This document shows positions 16,705 through 25,135 of a stretch of 64,000 nt of DNA, in pieces. Under the pieces are notes generated by a model, which ran no database searches, was not told where the DNA came from, and was given only the letters and a program-made list of their open reading frames with translations. The DNA is taken from NCBI RefSeq assembly GCF_905397275.1, contig NZ_CAJPUY010000022.1, forward strand, positions 1-64,000, in the 5' to 3' direction. The position numbers were made by a program, and so were the translations under genes. The stretch is from Cupriavidus yeoncheonensis (GTDB lineage: Bacteria > Pseudomonadota > Gammaproteobacteria > Burkholderiales > Burkholderiaceae). Every line of letters begins with the position of its first letter. Position 1 is the stretch's first letter.

Positions 16705-17193
16705 ATGTCCCTCATCCACGCCCGAAAGCTTGCCCGCCACGTCATTTCCATCGCCGCCATTGTCGGCGCCGCAAGCGGCATGCAGGCGGTGCACGCGCAA
16801 GGCCCTGGTCCGCAGGCAGACGCGGGCATTGCCATGGCAGCCGCAGTCCACGCGGACCGCGATCCGTTCACCAGCGGCAGCCGCACCGCCGCGCCGGATC
16901 CGTTCCTCGACGGTGCGCGGCAACCGGAAGCCGCCACGCTGGCACGCATCAGCAACCGCGATGGCTACGCCGCCGACGCGCCAATCGCGCGGGCCGGTTC
17001 CGGCGCGACACTGGCCCGCGTCAGCAATCGCGATGGCTACGTCGCCGACGCGCCAGTCGCGCAGGCCGGTTCCGGCGCGACACTGGCCCGCGTCAGCAAT
17101 CGCGATGGCTATGTCGCCGACGCGCCAATCGCGCAGGCCGGTTCGGGCGCGACACTGGCCCTCATCAGCAATCGCGACGGCTATGTCGCGTGA
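16705..17193 (+). CDS. Exported protein with 24-residue NRDGY tandem repeats
   Basis: A 162-residue protein of unknown function. A Sec signal covers about residues 1-31 (ending AVHA); the start has AGGAG upstream. DPFTSGSR and DPFLDGAR (residues 53-72) recall the repeats of the protein at 12654. Residues 77-162 are three and a half copies of a 24-residue unit of the form ATLAR(I/V)SNRDGY(V/A)ADAP(I/V)AxAGSG. The repeats are acidic/neutral and lack cysteine. The gene shares its promoter module with 12654 and precedes ohr by about 80 bp, which hints at a stress-induced envelope role but does not prove it. Confidence 0.82.
   Translation: MSLIHARKLARHVISIAAIVGAASGMQAVHAQGPGPQADAGIAMAAAVHADRDPFTSGSRTAAPDPFLDGARQPEAATLARISNRDGYAADAPIARAGSGATLARVSNRDGYVADAPVAQAGSGATLARVSNRDGYVADAPIAQAGSGATLALISNRDGYVA
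16933..17190 (+). repeat. 72-bp tandem repeat, about 3.5 copies, in coding sequence
   Basis: In-frame repeat encoding the 24-residue NRDGY unit. The copies are nearly identical at the DNA level, so copy number could vary between strains by slippage or recombination. Confidence 0.8.
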
Positions 17194-17274
17194 GCGCGCG
17201 GCACGACTGCAAGACCTGAAGCATCGCAACACACGAACTCCACACACTCACTTACACACCCTGAGGATTCCATC

Positions 17275-17691
17275 ATGACCAAGATCGAAAATGTCCTGTA
17301 CACCGGCAAGACCCGCACCACGGGCGGACGCGACGGCGCGTCGCGCAGCAGCGACGGGCGCCTGGATATCAGGCTCTCGCCCCCGGGCAGTGCCGGCGGC
17401 GGCACGAACCCGGAGCAGCTGTTCGCCGCGGGCTGGTCAGCCTGCTTTATCGGCGCGATGGGAAAGGCGGCAAGCGCGCTGAAGGTCAGGCTTCCAGCCG
17501 ACGTGGCCGTCGATGCCGAAGTGGACCTGGGCACGACCGCGGACGCCTACTTCCTGCAGGCGCGACTCAATGTCAGCCTGCCGGGAATCCCCGCGGATAC
17601 CGCGCGGGCCCTGGTGGAGAAGGCGCACCAGACCTGCCCGTATTCCAAGGCAACGCGCGGCAACATCGATGTCGTGATCAACGTCATCTGA
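17275..17691 (+). CDS. ohr: Organic hydroperoxide resistance protein (OsmC/Ohr family)
   Basis: Thiol peroxidase that reduces organic hydroperoxides using lipoyl partners. The 138-residue length, the N-terminal VLYTGKTRTTGGRDG, the first redox cysteine in LFAAGWSACFIGAM and the second in AHQTCPYSKATRGN are those of Ohr rather than OsmC. No OhrR regulator lies beside it. It follows the NRDGY-repeat gene by about 80 bp on the same strand, and a common transcript is possible. The 90 bases after it hold no clear terminator. Confidence 0.93.
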   Translation: MTKIENVLYTGKTRTTGGRDGASRSSDGRLDIRLSPPGSAGGGTNPEQLFAAGWSACFIGAMGKAASALKVRLPADVAVDAEVDLGTTADAYFLQARLNVSLPGIPADTARALVEKAHQTCPYSKATRGNIDVVINVI

Positions 17692-17781
17692 GCCGCAAGG
17701 CTTGCGGGCGCGGCAGGTCCGCCGGAGCAGACTTGCCGCACCTTTCCCCCGGGGCCGCGCGCTGGCGTCGTGCGTCGTCCG

Positions 17782-18777
17782 TCAGCGAGGTGAAGGAACG
17801 CAAGGGGCAGCGGTTCCGGTTTCAAGGCAACCAAGGCCTTTCAGCGTGGCTTCCACGGCCTGCTCGAGCGGCGTGTGGGGTTCGCCACCGGGCAGGCGCC
17901 CGCCACGCATGCGCACCGGCTCGCGCCACAGGTAGCGCATTTCCTGCATTTCCCGGAACGTCGCGACGAAGGGGGCCGCTGCCGATAGCAGCCACCATGG
18001 AAACCGCCGTACCTTCGGCAACTGGCCGCCGCGGCGGGCCACTGCGCGCTGGATGGCCCGGACCATCTCCGTGCCGTCCGTGTCCCAGTGTCCGGCCAGA
18101 TGGAATACGGCGAAGGGCGGCAGCAACGCCGCCTGCTCCAGCAGCCTGACCATGGCGTTCGCCACGTCAGGCAGGTAGGCCCACTGGTGCCCCACGCCGG
18201 ACGCGCCCGGATACCGGATGGTTCGCACCGCCTGCCCCGGCCGCACCAGCGCCTGGGAGAACCAGTTGTTGCCGGCCTGCGGCCCGAAGAAGTCGCCCGC
18301 GCGCACGATGATGACGCGCGTGCCGTGCCCGGCCGCTTCCCGCAGGCGCCGCTCCATTTCGACGCGGATGGCGCCCTTGCGCGTGACGGGATGCTGGGGC
18401 GCATCTTCCGCCGGCTCGGGCAGGGCGTCCGGCCCGAAGTTGTAGACCGTGCCGGGCAGCACGATCGTGGCCCCCGCGGCGCGGCCGGCGGCAATGGTGT
18501 TGTCGAGCATCGGCAGCACGAGTTCCGGCCAGCGCCGGTAGCCGGGCGGGTTCACCGCGTGGACGATCACGCCGCAGCCGTGCGCGGCGGACAGCACGTC
18601 CTGCCGCCGCATGGCGTCTCCCGATACCCATTCGATGGCACCCGGCTGCGCGCCAGCCGGTGCTCCGCCGCGCCGCAGCGCGCGGACCTGCCATCCCGCC
18701 GCGCCGAGCTGTCGCGCCACTTCCGAGCCGATGCCGCTGGTTGCGCCGAGAACCAGCGCGCACTTTCCGTTTGCCAT
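17782..18777 (-). CDS. NAD(P)-dependent epimerase/dehydratase-type Rossmann protein
   Basis: Extended-SDR-like protein of 331 residues. The nucleotide motif GATSGIGSEVARQLG lies at the N-terminus, and VNPPGYRRWPELV, PGTVYNFGP and RAGDFFGP follow in the order seen in NAD-epimerase proteins that act on small alcohols or sugars. The ATG at 18777 with GGGAG upstream is preferred over an earlier one. It is divergent from a LysR gene 95 bp away, which probably regulates it. The substrate is unknown. Confidence 0.85.
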   Translation of the reverse strand: MANGKCALVLGATSGIGSEVARQLGAAGWQVRALRRGGAPAGAQPGAIEWVSGDAMRRQDVLSAAHGCGVIVHAVNPPGYRRWPELVLPMLDNTIAAGRAAGATIVLPGTVYNFGPDALPEPAEDAPQHPVTRKGAIRVEMERRLREAAGHGTRVIIVRAGDFFGPQAGNNWFSQALVRPGQAVRTIRYPGASGVGHQWAYLPDVANAMVRLLEQAALLPPFAVFHLAGHWDTDGTEMVRAIQRAVARRGGQLPKVRRFPWWLLSAAAPFVATFREMQEMRYLWREPVRMRGGRLPGGEPHTPLEQAVEATLKGLGCLETGTAAPCVPSPR

Positions 18778-18872
18778 GACTGTTGCTCCCTGCGTTTGCC
18801 ATGCAGGCATTGTGGGAGTTGTCCGGGATAATTGGAATTGGATGGAAATGTGGAGACGCTATACATTTACGT

Positions 18873-19766
18873 ATGACATCGAAGATCAGCTGGGAACTCT
18901 ACCGGAGCCTGCTGGGCGTACTTCGCACCGGCTCGCTTTCCGGCGCGGCGCGGGAACTGGGGCTGTCGCAGCCAACCGTGGGCCGGCATATCGACACGCT
19001 CGAACAGGATCTGGGCGCCATCCTGTTCACGCGCTCGCAATCGGGCCTGCTGCCCACCGAGGCCGCCCTGATCCTGCGCGACTACGCCGAGGCCATGGAA
19101 AGCACGGCCGCCGCCATGGAGCGCACGGTCACGGGTGCGGGCGGGGACGTAGCGGGAACCGTGCGCGTCTCGGCCAGCGAGGTGGTTGGCATTGAAGTGT
19201 TGCCGCCCGTGCTGGCCGCGCTGCGCGCGCGTCATCCGGCGCTCGTCATCGAACTCGTGTTGAGCAACCGCATCCATGACCTGTTGCGCCGCGAAGCCGA
19301 CGTCGCGGTGCGCATGCAGCGCCCGGTGCAGGAGCAACTGGTGGCGCGCCGGGTCGGCGCCATCGAACTGGGCCTGTATGCGCATGAGGACTACCTCGCG
19401 CGCCACGGCATGCCGCGAGACCTGGAAGCGCTGCGCCGCCATGCGCTGATCGGCTACGACCAGTCCACGCCGTTCATCCGGGAGGCGGCGCGCTCGCTGC
19501 CGTGGCCTGAGCGCGCCGCGTTCGCGCTGCGTGCCGACAGCGATGTCGCGCAACTGTCGCTGATCCGGGCCGGCGCCGGCATCGGGATCTGCCAGACCGG
19601 GCTGGCGGCCAGGCAGCCGGTGCTGCGGCGGGTCTTGCCTCGCAAGTTCTCGATGCGGCTCGAAACCTGGATCACCATGCACGAGAACCTGCGCCACAGC
19701 ATTGCATGCCGCACGGTATTCGATGCGCTTGCCGAAGGCCTCGGCACCTACATCGCCGCGCAGTAG
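18873..19766 (+). CDS. LysR-family transcriptional regulator
   Basis: 297-residue LTTR. The winged HTH contains LSGAARELGLSQPTVGRHIDTLE near residues 22-45 and a typical effector domain follows (GTVRVSASEVVGIEVLP). The ATG at 18873 fits the family start; an earlier in-frame ATG would overlap the divergent gene. Divergent orientation to the Rossmann protein at 17782 makes that its likely target. The 95-bp gap is AT-richer than its surroundings. Confidence 0.92.
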   Translation: MTSKISWELYRSLLGVLRTGSLSGAARELGLSQPTVGRHIDTLEQDLGAILFTRSQSGLLPTEAALILRDYAEAMESTAAAMERTVTGAGGDVAGTVRVSASEVVGIEVLPPVLAALRARHPALVIELVLSNRIHDLLRREADVAVRMQRPVQEQLVARRVGAIELGLYAHEDYLARHGMPRDLEALRRHALIGYDQSTPFIREAARSLPWPERAAFALRADSDVAQLSLIRAGAGIGICQTGLAARQPVLRRVLPRKFSMRLETWITMHENLRHSIACRTVFDALAEGLGTYIAAQ

Positions 19767-19781
19767 GAGCGACCGGCGACG

Positions 19782-20519
19782 CTACTGCGCATCATGGAAG
19801 ATCAGTCCCACCGTATGGCGCCTGCCGCTGCGGATGACACTGACGCCATGGCGCATCGCCACTTTGCGCGTACCGCCGCGCAGGCCCGCTACCGGCCGCT
19901 CGTTGACGGTGAACACCACGGCGTCGCCCTGCCGCAGCGGCACGACATCGGCGCGCTGGCTGCGTCCGGCGTTTTCCGTCATGACGAACTCTCCGCCGGC
20001 GAAATCCCGGCCCGGCTCGGACAGCAGGATCGCGACCTGCAGCGGGAACACGTGCGCGCCATACAGATCCTGATGCAGGCAGTTGTAGTCGCCTGCGCCG
20101 TATTGCAGGATCAGCGGCGTCGGCCGCGTCTGGCCCGCACGGTGGCATTGGTCGAGGAAAGCGTCCAGCGTATCGGGGTACTGCACATCGACGCGCATCT
20201 GCCGGTTCCAGCGATTGGCGATCTCCGCCAGCGGCGCGTACAGCGCGCGGCGCAGCCGCTCCAGCAACGGCGGCAGCGGATAGGCGAAGTACTTGTATTC
20301 GCCGCGCCCGAAGCCGTGGCGGGCCATCACGACACGGGAGCGGAAGATGTCATCGCGGTCGTACAGCGCGGCCAGTTCCGTGCATTGTTCCGGCGTCAGG
20401 ATGCCCGGCAGGACGGCATTGCCATGGGCATCGAGCGATGCCGCGACATCCTCCCAGGCGATCCCGGTCTTGATGTCGCCGGCGGCGGTCTTGATGCTTT
20501 GCGCCTTCATATGGCTCAC
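19782..20519 (-). CDS. 2-oxoglutarate/Fe(II)-dependent oxygenase (prolyl-hydroxylase-like fold)
   Basis: 245 residues. The iron triad is visible as H149 and D151 in YNCLHQDLYG and a distal histidine at 224 (MRHGVSVIRSG), with arginines nearby (around 230-234) to bind 2-oxoglutarate. DFAGGEFVMTE and QGDAVVFTVNERPV are the usual strands of the double-stranded beta-helix. Standalone bacterial members are poorly characterised, and the substrate is unknown. It is convergent with the LysR gene before it and followed by 99 bp without a gene. Confidence 0.88.
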   Translation of the reverse strand: MSHMKAQSIKTAAGDIKTGIAWEDVAASLDAHGNAVLPGILTPEQCTELAALYDRDDIFRSRVVMARHGFGRGEYKYFAYPLPPLLERLRRALYAPLAEIANRWNRQMRVDVQYPDTLDAFLDQCHRAGQTRPTPLILQYGAGDYNCLHQDLYGAHVFPLQVAILLSEPGRDFAGGEFVMTENAGRSQRADVVPLRQGDAVVFTVNERPVAGLRGGTRKVAMRHGVSVIRSGRRHTVGLIFHDAQ

Positions 20520-20618
20520 TCACAGCGTTGTCGCGTGATGCCAGTGTAAGGAGCGGCGCGGCGGCCGGCACTCCGATGCTTGCGGTCGAATCCGGCGCCG
20601 GACGACTTTGGCGCACAC

Positions 20619-21521
20619 CTATTCGTCGAACGGCTGTTTGCCAAGCACGCCGACCACATGATCGACAAAGCACGTGATGCGCGACGCCAGCGCCGTGTTG
20701 CGGTAGTAGACGGCATTAATCGACTGCCGCACATCGAGCGTCTGCCTGCCGAACAGCGGCACCAGCCGGCCGCTGTGGCGATCGTCGCGGGTCATGAAGT
20801 CCGACAGGCAGACAATGCCCAGCCCGGCCAGCGCCAGGCTCCTGAGCGTTTCGCCGCTCGATGACGCAATGGCGGGCTTGATGTGCACGATGCTGCCGTC
20901 GTCGTTGCGCAGCGGCCAGTCATTCAGTGAATCCGGCTGGCTGAAGCCCAGCAGCGCATGCTGCGCGAGCTGGGCCGGCTTGGTCGGCGTGCCGTGGCGT
21001 TTCAGGTATGCGGGGCTGGCCAGCACGCGCACGCGGCTGGTGCCGATCGGCCGCGCATGCAGCGTCGAATCCTTCAGCGCGCCGATGCGGAATGCCACGT
21101 CGGTCCGCTTCTCGATCAGGTCGATGATGCCTTCGGTCGATTGCAGCTCCAGTTCCACTTCCGGGAATTGCGCGCGGAATCCTTCCACCAGCGGCACGAG
21201 CACATGCAGCATGAACGGCGTGGCCGCGTCGACGCGCAGGCGACCCACCGGGCGCATGCGGCGTGCCGCCATCTGCTCTTCCGCCTCATCGACCATGGCG
21301 AGGATGGTGCGCGCATGGGCCAGGAACGCCGCCCCTTCCTCCGTCAGTTCCAGGCGCCGCGTGGTCCGGCGCAGGAGCGTGGTCTGCAGCTTCTCTTCCA
21401 GCCGGCTCAGCGTGCGGCTGGTCGCCGACACGGTCAGGCCGAGTTGTTCCGCGGCGGCCGTGATCGAGCCGGTATCCACGACGGCCGCAAAGGCCAGCAG
21501 TTCGTCGACGGTCGTTTTCAT
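20619..21521 (-). CDS. LysR-family transcriptional regulator of the aldo-keto reductase/OYE operon
   Basis: 300-residue LTTR of the large CrgA-like subgroup. The HTH includes ITAAAEQLGLTVSATSRTLSRLEE; VGRLRVDAATPFMLHVLVP opens the effector domain. The start is the ATG at 21521. It is divergent from the operon beginning at 21636 and the gap carries a T-N11-A-type palindrome, so it very likely controls that operon. Electrophile or quinone sensing is plausible given the target enzymes. Confidence 0.93.
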   Translation of the reverse strand: MKTTVDELLAFAAVVDTGSITAAAEQLGLTVSATSRTLSRLEEKLQTTLLRRTTRRLELTEEGAAFLAHARTILAMVDEAEEQMAARRMRPVGRLRVDAATPFMLHVLVPLVEGFRAQFPEVELELQSTEGIIDLIEKRTDVAFRIGALKDSTLHARPIGTSRVRVLASPAYLKRHGTPTKPAQLAQHALLGFSQPDSLNDWPLRNDDGSIVHIKPAIASSSGETLRSLALAGLGIVCLSDFMTRDDRHSGRLVPLFGRQTLDVRQSINAVYYRNTALASRITCFVDHVVGVLGKQPFDE

Positions 21522-21529
21522 TGTTGATT

Positions 21530-21548
21530 TCAAATCAAATGAATTTGA
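21530..21548. promoter_or_regulatory. LysR-type binding palindrome between the LysR gene and the reductase operon
   Basis: TCAAAT-N7-ATTTGA, an inverted repeat with 6-bp arms just upstream of the regulator start, in an AT-rich divergent promoter region. Confidence 0.55.
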
Positions 21549-21635
21549 CTTATACACGGCTTAATTTGCAAATGTAAAGCCGGCACACTGCGTCCATTGC
21601 AAGTCTTCTCTTGCCCCTGTACCAGGAGTTACCCC

Positions 21636-22439
21636 ATGAGCATTCCTTCGTTTGGTGTCGGCACTTTCCGCCTGACCGGCCACGCGGCTGTCGATTCCGT
21701 GCGCAACGCGCTGGACGTCGGCTACCGCGCCGTCGATACCGCGCAGATCTACGGCAACGAGGCCGAGGTCGGGCAGGCCATCGCCGCAAGCGGCGTGAAG
21801 CGTGACGCGCTGTTCGTCACCACCAAGATCTGGACCGCGAACTACGCTGCCGACAAGCTGGTGCCGAGCCTGCGCGAGAGCCTGGACAAGCTGCGCACCG
21901 ACCATGCCGACCTGACGCTGATCCACTGGCCTGCCCCCGGCAACGGCGTGCCGCTGCGCGAGTACATGGAAGCGCTGGCCGCGGCGAAGTCGCTGGGGCT
22001 GACGCGCCAGATCGGCATCTCGAACTTCAATATCGAACTGGCCCGGCAGGCCATCGACGTGGTCGGCAAGGGCGAGATCGCGACCAACCAGATCGAACTG
22101 AGCCCCTACCTGCAGAGCCGCAAGCTCACCGCGTTCCTGCAGGAGCAGGGCATCACCGTGACCTCGTACATGACGCTGGCCTACGGCAAGGTGCTGAAGG
22201 ACCCGGTCCTCGCGCAGATTGCGGCGAAGCACGATGCCACCGTGGCGCAGGTTGCGCTGGCCTGGGCGCTGCAGCTTGGCTACGCGGTGATTCCTTCGTC
22301 GACGAAGCGCGCGAACCTGGCCGGCAACTTGCTGGCGCGCGACCTGAAGCTCGACGCCGACGACATGGCGCAGATCGCCGCGCTGGAACGCAACGGCCGC
22401 GAGGTCAGCCCCGAGGGCCTGGCCCCGGTGTGGGACTGA
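21636..22439 (+). CDS. Aldo-keto reductase (DkgB-like, AKR5 type)
   Basis: NADPH-dependent carbonyl reductase of 267 residues. The catalytic tetrad can be read: D in [14 protein letters not shown] (with Y), K in VTTKIW and H in [14 protein letters not shown] contacts lie in [16 protein letters not shown]. coli DkgB, which reduces 2,5-diketogluconate and methylglyoxal, is the nearest named relative I recall. The start has AGGAG upstream. It is the first gene of a four-gene run with an Old Yellow Enzyme, a MoaF-like gene and a second AKR. Confidence 0.9.
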   Translation: MSIPSFGVGTFRLTGHAAVDSVRNALDVGYRAVDTAQIYGNEAEVGQAIAASGVKRDALFVTTKIWTANYAADKLVPSLRESLDKLRTDHADLTLIHWPAPGNGVPLREYMEALAAAKSLGLTRQIGISNFNIELARQAIDVVGKGEIATNQIELSPYLQSRKLTAFLQEQGITVTSYMTLAYGKVLKDPVLAQIAAKHDATVAQVALAWALQLGYAVIPSSTKRANLAGNLLARDLKLDADDMAQIAALERNGREVSPEGLAPVWD

Positions 22440-22450
22440 GGGAGGCGATG

Positions 22451-23569
22451 ATGTCCGATACGCGCAACCCGCTGTTCCAGCCCCATTCCCTCGGCACCCT
22501 GGCGCTGCCGAACCGCATCGTGATGCCGCCGATGACGCGCTCGCGCGCCAGCCAGCCCGGCGACGTTCCGAATGCGCTGATGGCCGAGTACTACGCACAG
22601 CGTGCCGGTGCCGGCCTGATCATCAGCGAAGGCACCTGGGTTTCGCCGCTTGGCAAGGGCTATGCATGGACCCCGGGCATCCACTCGCCGGCGCAGGTTG
22701 AAGGCTGGCGCAAGGTGACCAGCGCCGTGCATGCGGCGGGCGGACGCATCTTCGCCCAGCTCTGGCACGTGGGCCGGCTGAGCCACGTCAGCCTGCTCGG
22801 CGGGCAGGCGCCGGTGTCCTCATCGGCGATCCGGGCGAACGGTGTCAACGTGTTCGTGGCCGAACACGACGGCACGCCCGGCTTCGTGCAGGCGTCGCAG
22901 CCGCGTGCGCTGACGGTCGAAGAGATCCACGGCATCGTCGACGAATTCCGGCAGGCCGCGCGCAACGCGATGGCGGCCGGCTTCGACGGTGTCGAACTGC
23001 ATGCGGCCAACGGCTACCTCGTCAACCAGTTCATTGATTCCGGGGCCAACGGCCGCACCGACGCATACGGTGGCTCGCTCGACAATCGCCTGCGCTTCCT
23101 GCGCGAAGTGGCGCAGGCGCTGATCGAAGGCACGGGCAGCAAGGACCGCGTCGGCATCCGGCTGGCGCCGCTGACTACGCTCAACGGCTGCGTCGATGCG
23201 GATCCGGAGACCACTTATACCGCTGCCGCGAAGTGGCTTGGCGAGATCGGCGTGGGCTATATCCACATCGCCGAAGCCGACTGGGACGACGCGCCGCACA
23301 TGCCCGTCGCCTTCAAGCAGCGGCTGCGCCAGGTCTATCCGGGCACGCTGATCTACGCGGGCAAGTACACCGCGGATCGCGCGCAGGCAGCACTGGACGA
23401 GGGCTGGGCCGACCTGATCGCGTTCGGCCGCCCGTTCGTCGCCAACCCGGACCTGCCGGAGCGCCTGCGCACCGGCGCCACGCTCACCCCGCATGACCGC
23501 GACACGCTGTTTGGCGGCGGCGCGCGCGGCCTGACCGACTATCCGCGCTTGACCGCCAAGGCAGCCTGA
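22451..23569 (+). CDS. Old Yellow Enzyme-family alkene reductase (NemA-like)
   Basis: FMN-dependent ene-reductase of 372 residues that reduces activated alkenes, maleimides or nitro compounds with NAD(P)H. Key segments are MPPMTRSRA, FAQLWHVGRLSH, the HAANGYL motif (substrate-binding His/Asn), SLDNRLRF and the FMN-phosphate loop DLIAFGRPFVANPD. Of two adjacent ATGs the second fits the GGAGG spacing better. It follows the DkgB-like gene by about 10 bp. Together they suggest detoxification of reactive electrophiles. Confidence 0.93.
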   Translation: MSDTRNPLFQPHSLGTLALPNRIVMPPMTRSRASQPGDVPNALMAEYYAQRAGAGLIISEGTWVSPLGKGYAWTPGIHSPAQVEGWRKVTSAVHAAGGRIFAQLWHVGRLSHVSLLGGQAPVSSSAIRANGVNVFVAEHDGTPGFVQASQPRALTVEEIHGIVDEFRQAARNAMAAGFDGVELHAANGYLVNQFIDSGANGRTDAYGGSLDNRLRFLREVAQALIEGTGSKDRVGIRLAPLTTLNGCVDADPETTYTAAAKWLGEIGVGYIHIAEADWDDAPHMPVAFKQRLRQVYPGTLIYAGKYTADRAQAALDEGWADLIAFGRPFVANPDLPERLRTGATLTPHDRDTLFGGGARGLTDYPRLTAKAA

Positions 23570-23572
23570 CCG

Positions 23573-23913
23573 ATGACCCAGAACCCTCTCAGCAAGCCGC
23601 CGTTCGCCGGCCGCGGCTTCCGCGTCGACTACGACGGCCTGTCCGCGCACAACGTCTACGCGGAAGACGGGCAGTCGCTCCGCTACGCGATCGTCTCCGG
23701 CCCGTATGCGGGCGCCAGCGGCGAATCGCGCTGCGAATGCGCGAGATCGCCGAAGGCGTCTATGCGATCTCGTGGCAGGAAGCCGACGGCGCGACCGTGG
23801 TGCATGTCGACGACTTCACCCACGGCCGCTCCATGGCGTTCTTCACGGCGTCCGACCAGACCTTCTACCGGATGCAGGGACCCTTGACTGAGCTGGCAGG
23901 CCCCGACGCCTGA
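23573..23913 (+). pseudogene. MoaF-like protein gene with a one-base frameshift
   Basis: The first 50 codons read GFRVDYDGLSAHNVYAEDGQ and SLRYAIVSGPYAGASGE, the start of a MoaF-type lipocalin-like domain. The frame is then lost, and the rest of the domain continues one frame over: REIAEGVYAISWQEADGA, VVHVDDFTHGRSMAFF, FYRMQGPL, stop at 23911-23913. Restoring one base between about 23726 and 23730 would rejoin both halves into a protein of about 113 residues. Either a real recent mutation or a sequencing error. It is co-directional and nearly contiguous with the OYE gene. Confidence 0.85.
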
Positions 23914-23944
23914 GCCGCGCTCCACGATCCAATCCATCACAACC

Positions 23945-24946
23945 ATGCGAATTTCCATACCGACGAAAATCGGCTTCGGTACCGCGCCGCTGGGCAATAT
24001 GTACCGCGACATCCCCGAACAGGAAGCGCTCGACACCGTCGACGCCGCCTGGGAGCAGGGCATCCGCTACTTCGACGCCGCGCCGCTCTATGGCGCGGGC
24101 CTGGCCGAGATCCGGCTCGGCAACGCGTTGCAGCACCGCCCGCGCGACGCGTACGTGCTCAGCACCAAAGTGGGCCGGCTGGTACTCGACGAGACCGAAG
24201 ACACCGCCAGCCGCGACCTCGGCGAGAAGGGCGGGCTGTTCGAACACGGCCTGCCCAACAAGATCGTCTACGACTACAGCGCCGACGGCACGCAGCGCGC
24301 GATCGAAGCCAGCCTGAAGCGCCTGAAGACCGATCGCCTCGACATCGTCTGGATCCACGACCCGGCCAGGGACTTTCACGGCGATGCCTGGCGCGACGTG
24401 TTCCAGACGGCGATGACCGGTGCCGCCGCAGCGCTGACCCGGCTGCGCGAGCAAGGCGTGATCAAGGCCTGGGGCCTTGGCGTCAACCGCGTCGAGCCAT
24501 GCGAAATGGCGCTGCAGCAGGCCGACCCCGACGGTTTCCTGATCGCCGGCCGCTATACGCTGCTCGACCACGCCGATGCGCTGCGCGAACTGATGCCCGC
24601 TTGCGCGGACCGTGGCGCGGGCATCGTGGTGGGCGGGCCGTACAACTCGGGCATCCTGGCCGGGGGCGAGCACTACGAGTACCAAAAGGCGACGCCGGAA
24701 ATCCTTGCGCGTGTCGAGGCGCTGCGCGGGCTGTGTGCGGAGTTCAGTGTGGATATCCGCGCCGCCGCGCTGCAGTTCTCGCTCGCGCATCCCGCCGTGG
24801 CGGCGGTCATCCCGGGCGCGAGCCGGCCGGAGCGTATCGCCGCAAACCTGGCGCTCGCGCAAGCGGAAATTCCGCGGGCGTTCTGGCAGGCGCTGCGCGC
24901 ACAGGACCTGGTCGCCGCCGCCGCGCCGTTGCCTGGCCTGGTGTAG
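23945..24946 (+). CDS. Aldo-keto reductase (aldose/pyridoxal dehydrogenase-like)
   Basis: 333 residues, AKR fold of the L-fucose/D-threo-aldose dehydrogenase group. FGTAPLGNMYRDIPEQEAL opens the protein; YFDAAPLYGAGLAE carries the catalytic Asp/Tyr, STKVGRLV the lysine and IVWIHDPARDF the histidine. VIPGASRPERI binds the nucleotide. Last gene of the reductase run, followed by a strong stem-loop. The substrate is not predictable. Confidence 0.9.
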   Translation: MRISIPTKIGFGTAPLGNMYRDIPEQEALDTVDAAWEQGIRYFDAAPLYGAGLAEIRLGNALQHRPRDAYVLSTKVGRLVLDETEDTASRDLGEKGGLFEHGLPNKIVYDYSADGTQRAIEASLKRLKTDRLDIVWIHDPARDFHGDAWRDVFQTAMTGAAAALTRLREQGVIKAWGLGVNRVEPCEMALQQADPDGFLIAGRYTLLDHADALRELMPACADRGAGIVVGGPYNSGILAGGEHYEYQKATPEILARVEALRGLCAEFSVDIRAAALQFSLAHPAVAAVIPGASRPERIAANLALAQAEIPRAFWQALRAQDLVAAAAPLPGLV

Positions 24947-24978
24947 CGGTACAGAGACGGTACCCAAACCAGTACCCG

Positions 24979-25002
24979 AGCCCCGGCTGTCACGCCGGGG
25001 CT
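24979..25002 (+). terminator. Stem-loop after the reductase operon
   Basis: AGCCCCGGC, 6-base loop, GCCGGGGCT: a perfect 9-bp stem, followed by tatgcatt rather than a true T-run. Confidence 0.6.
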
Positions 25003-25135
25003 TATGCATTCGACATTTCATGTCGCCGCGAAGCTTCTTCGCACGGGACGGTGCAAAGATTCGTCATACGCTGTCGCTGCCCGCAAGCCTGTCGGCGCGG
25101 GTGGCTGATCGGACCACCGCCGAATCTGTCACGCC

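Noticed and set aside
16933-17190. Regular repeats resembling a CRISPR array
   Set aside because: The 72-bp units are contiguous, in frame and translate to a 24-residue protein repeat; there are no spacers.
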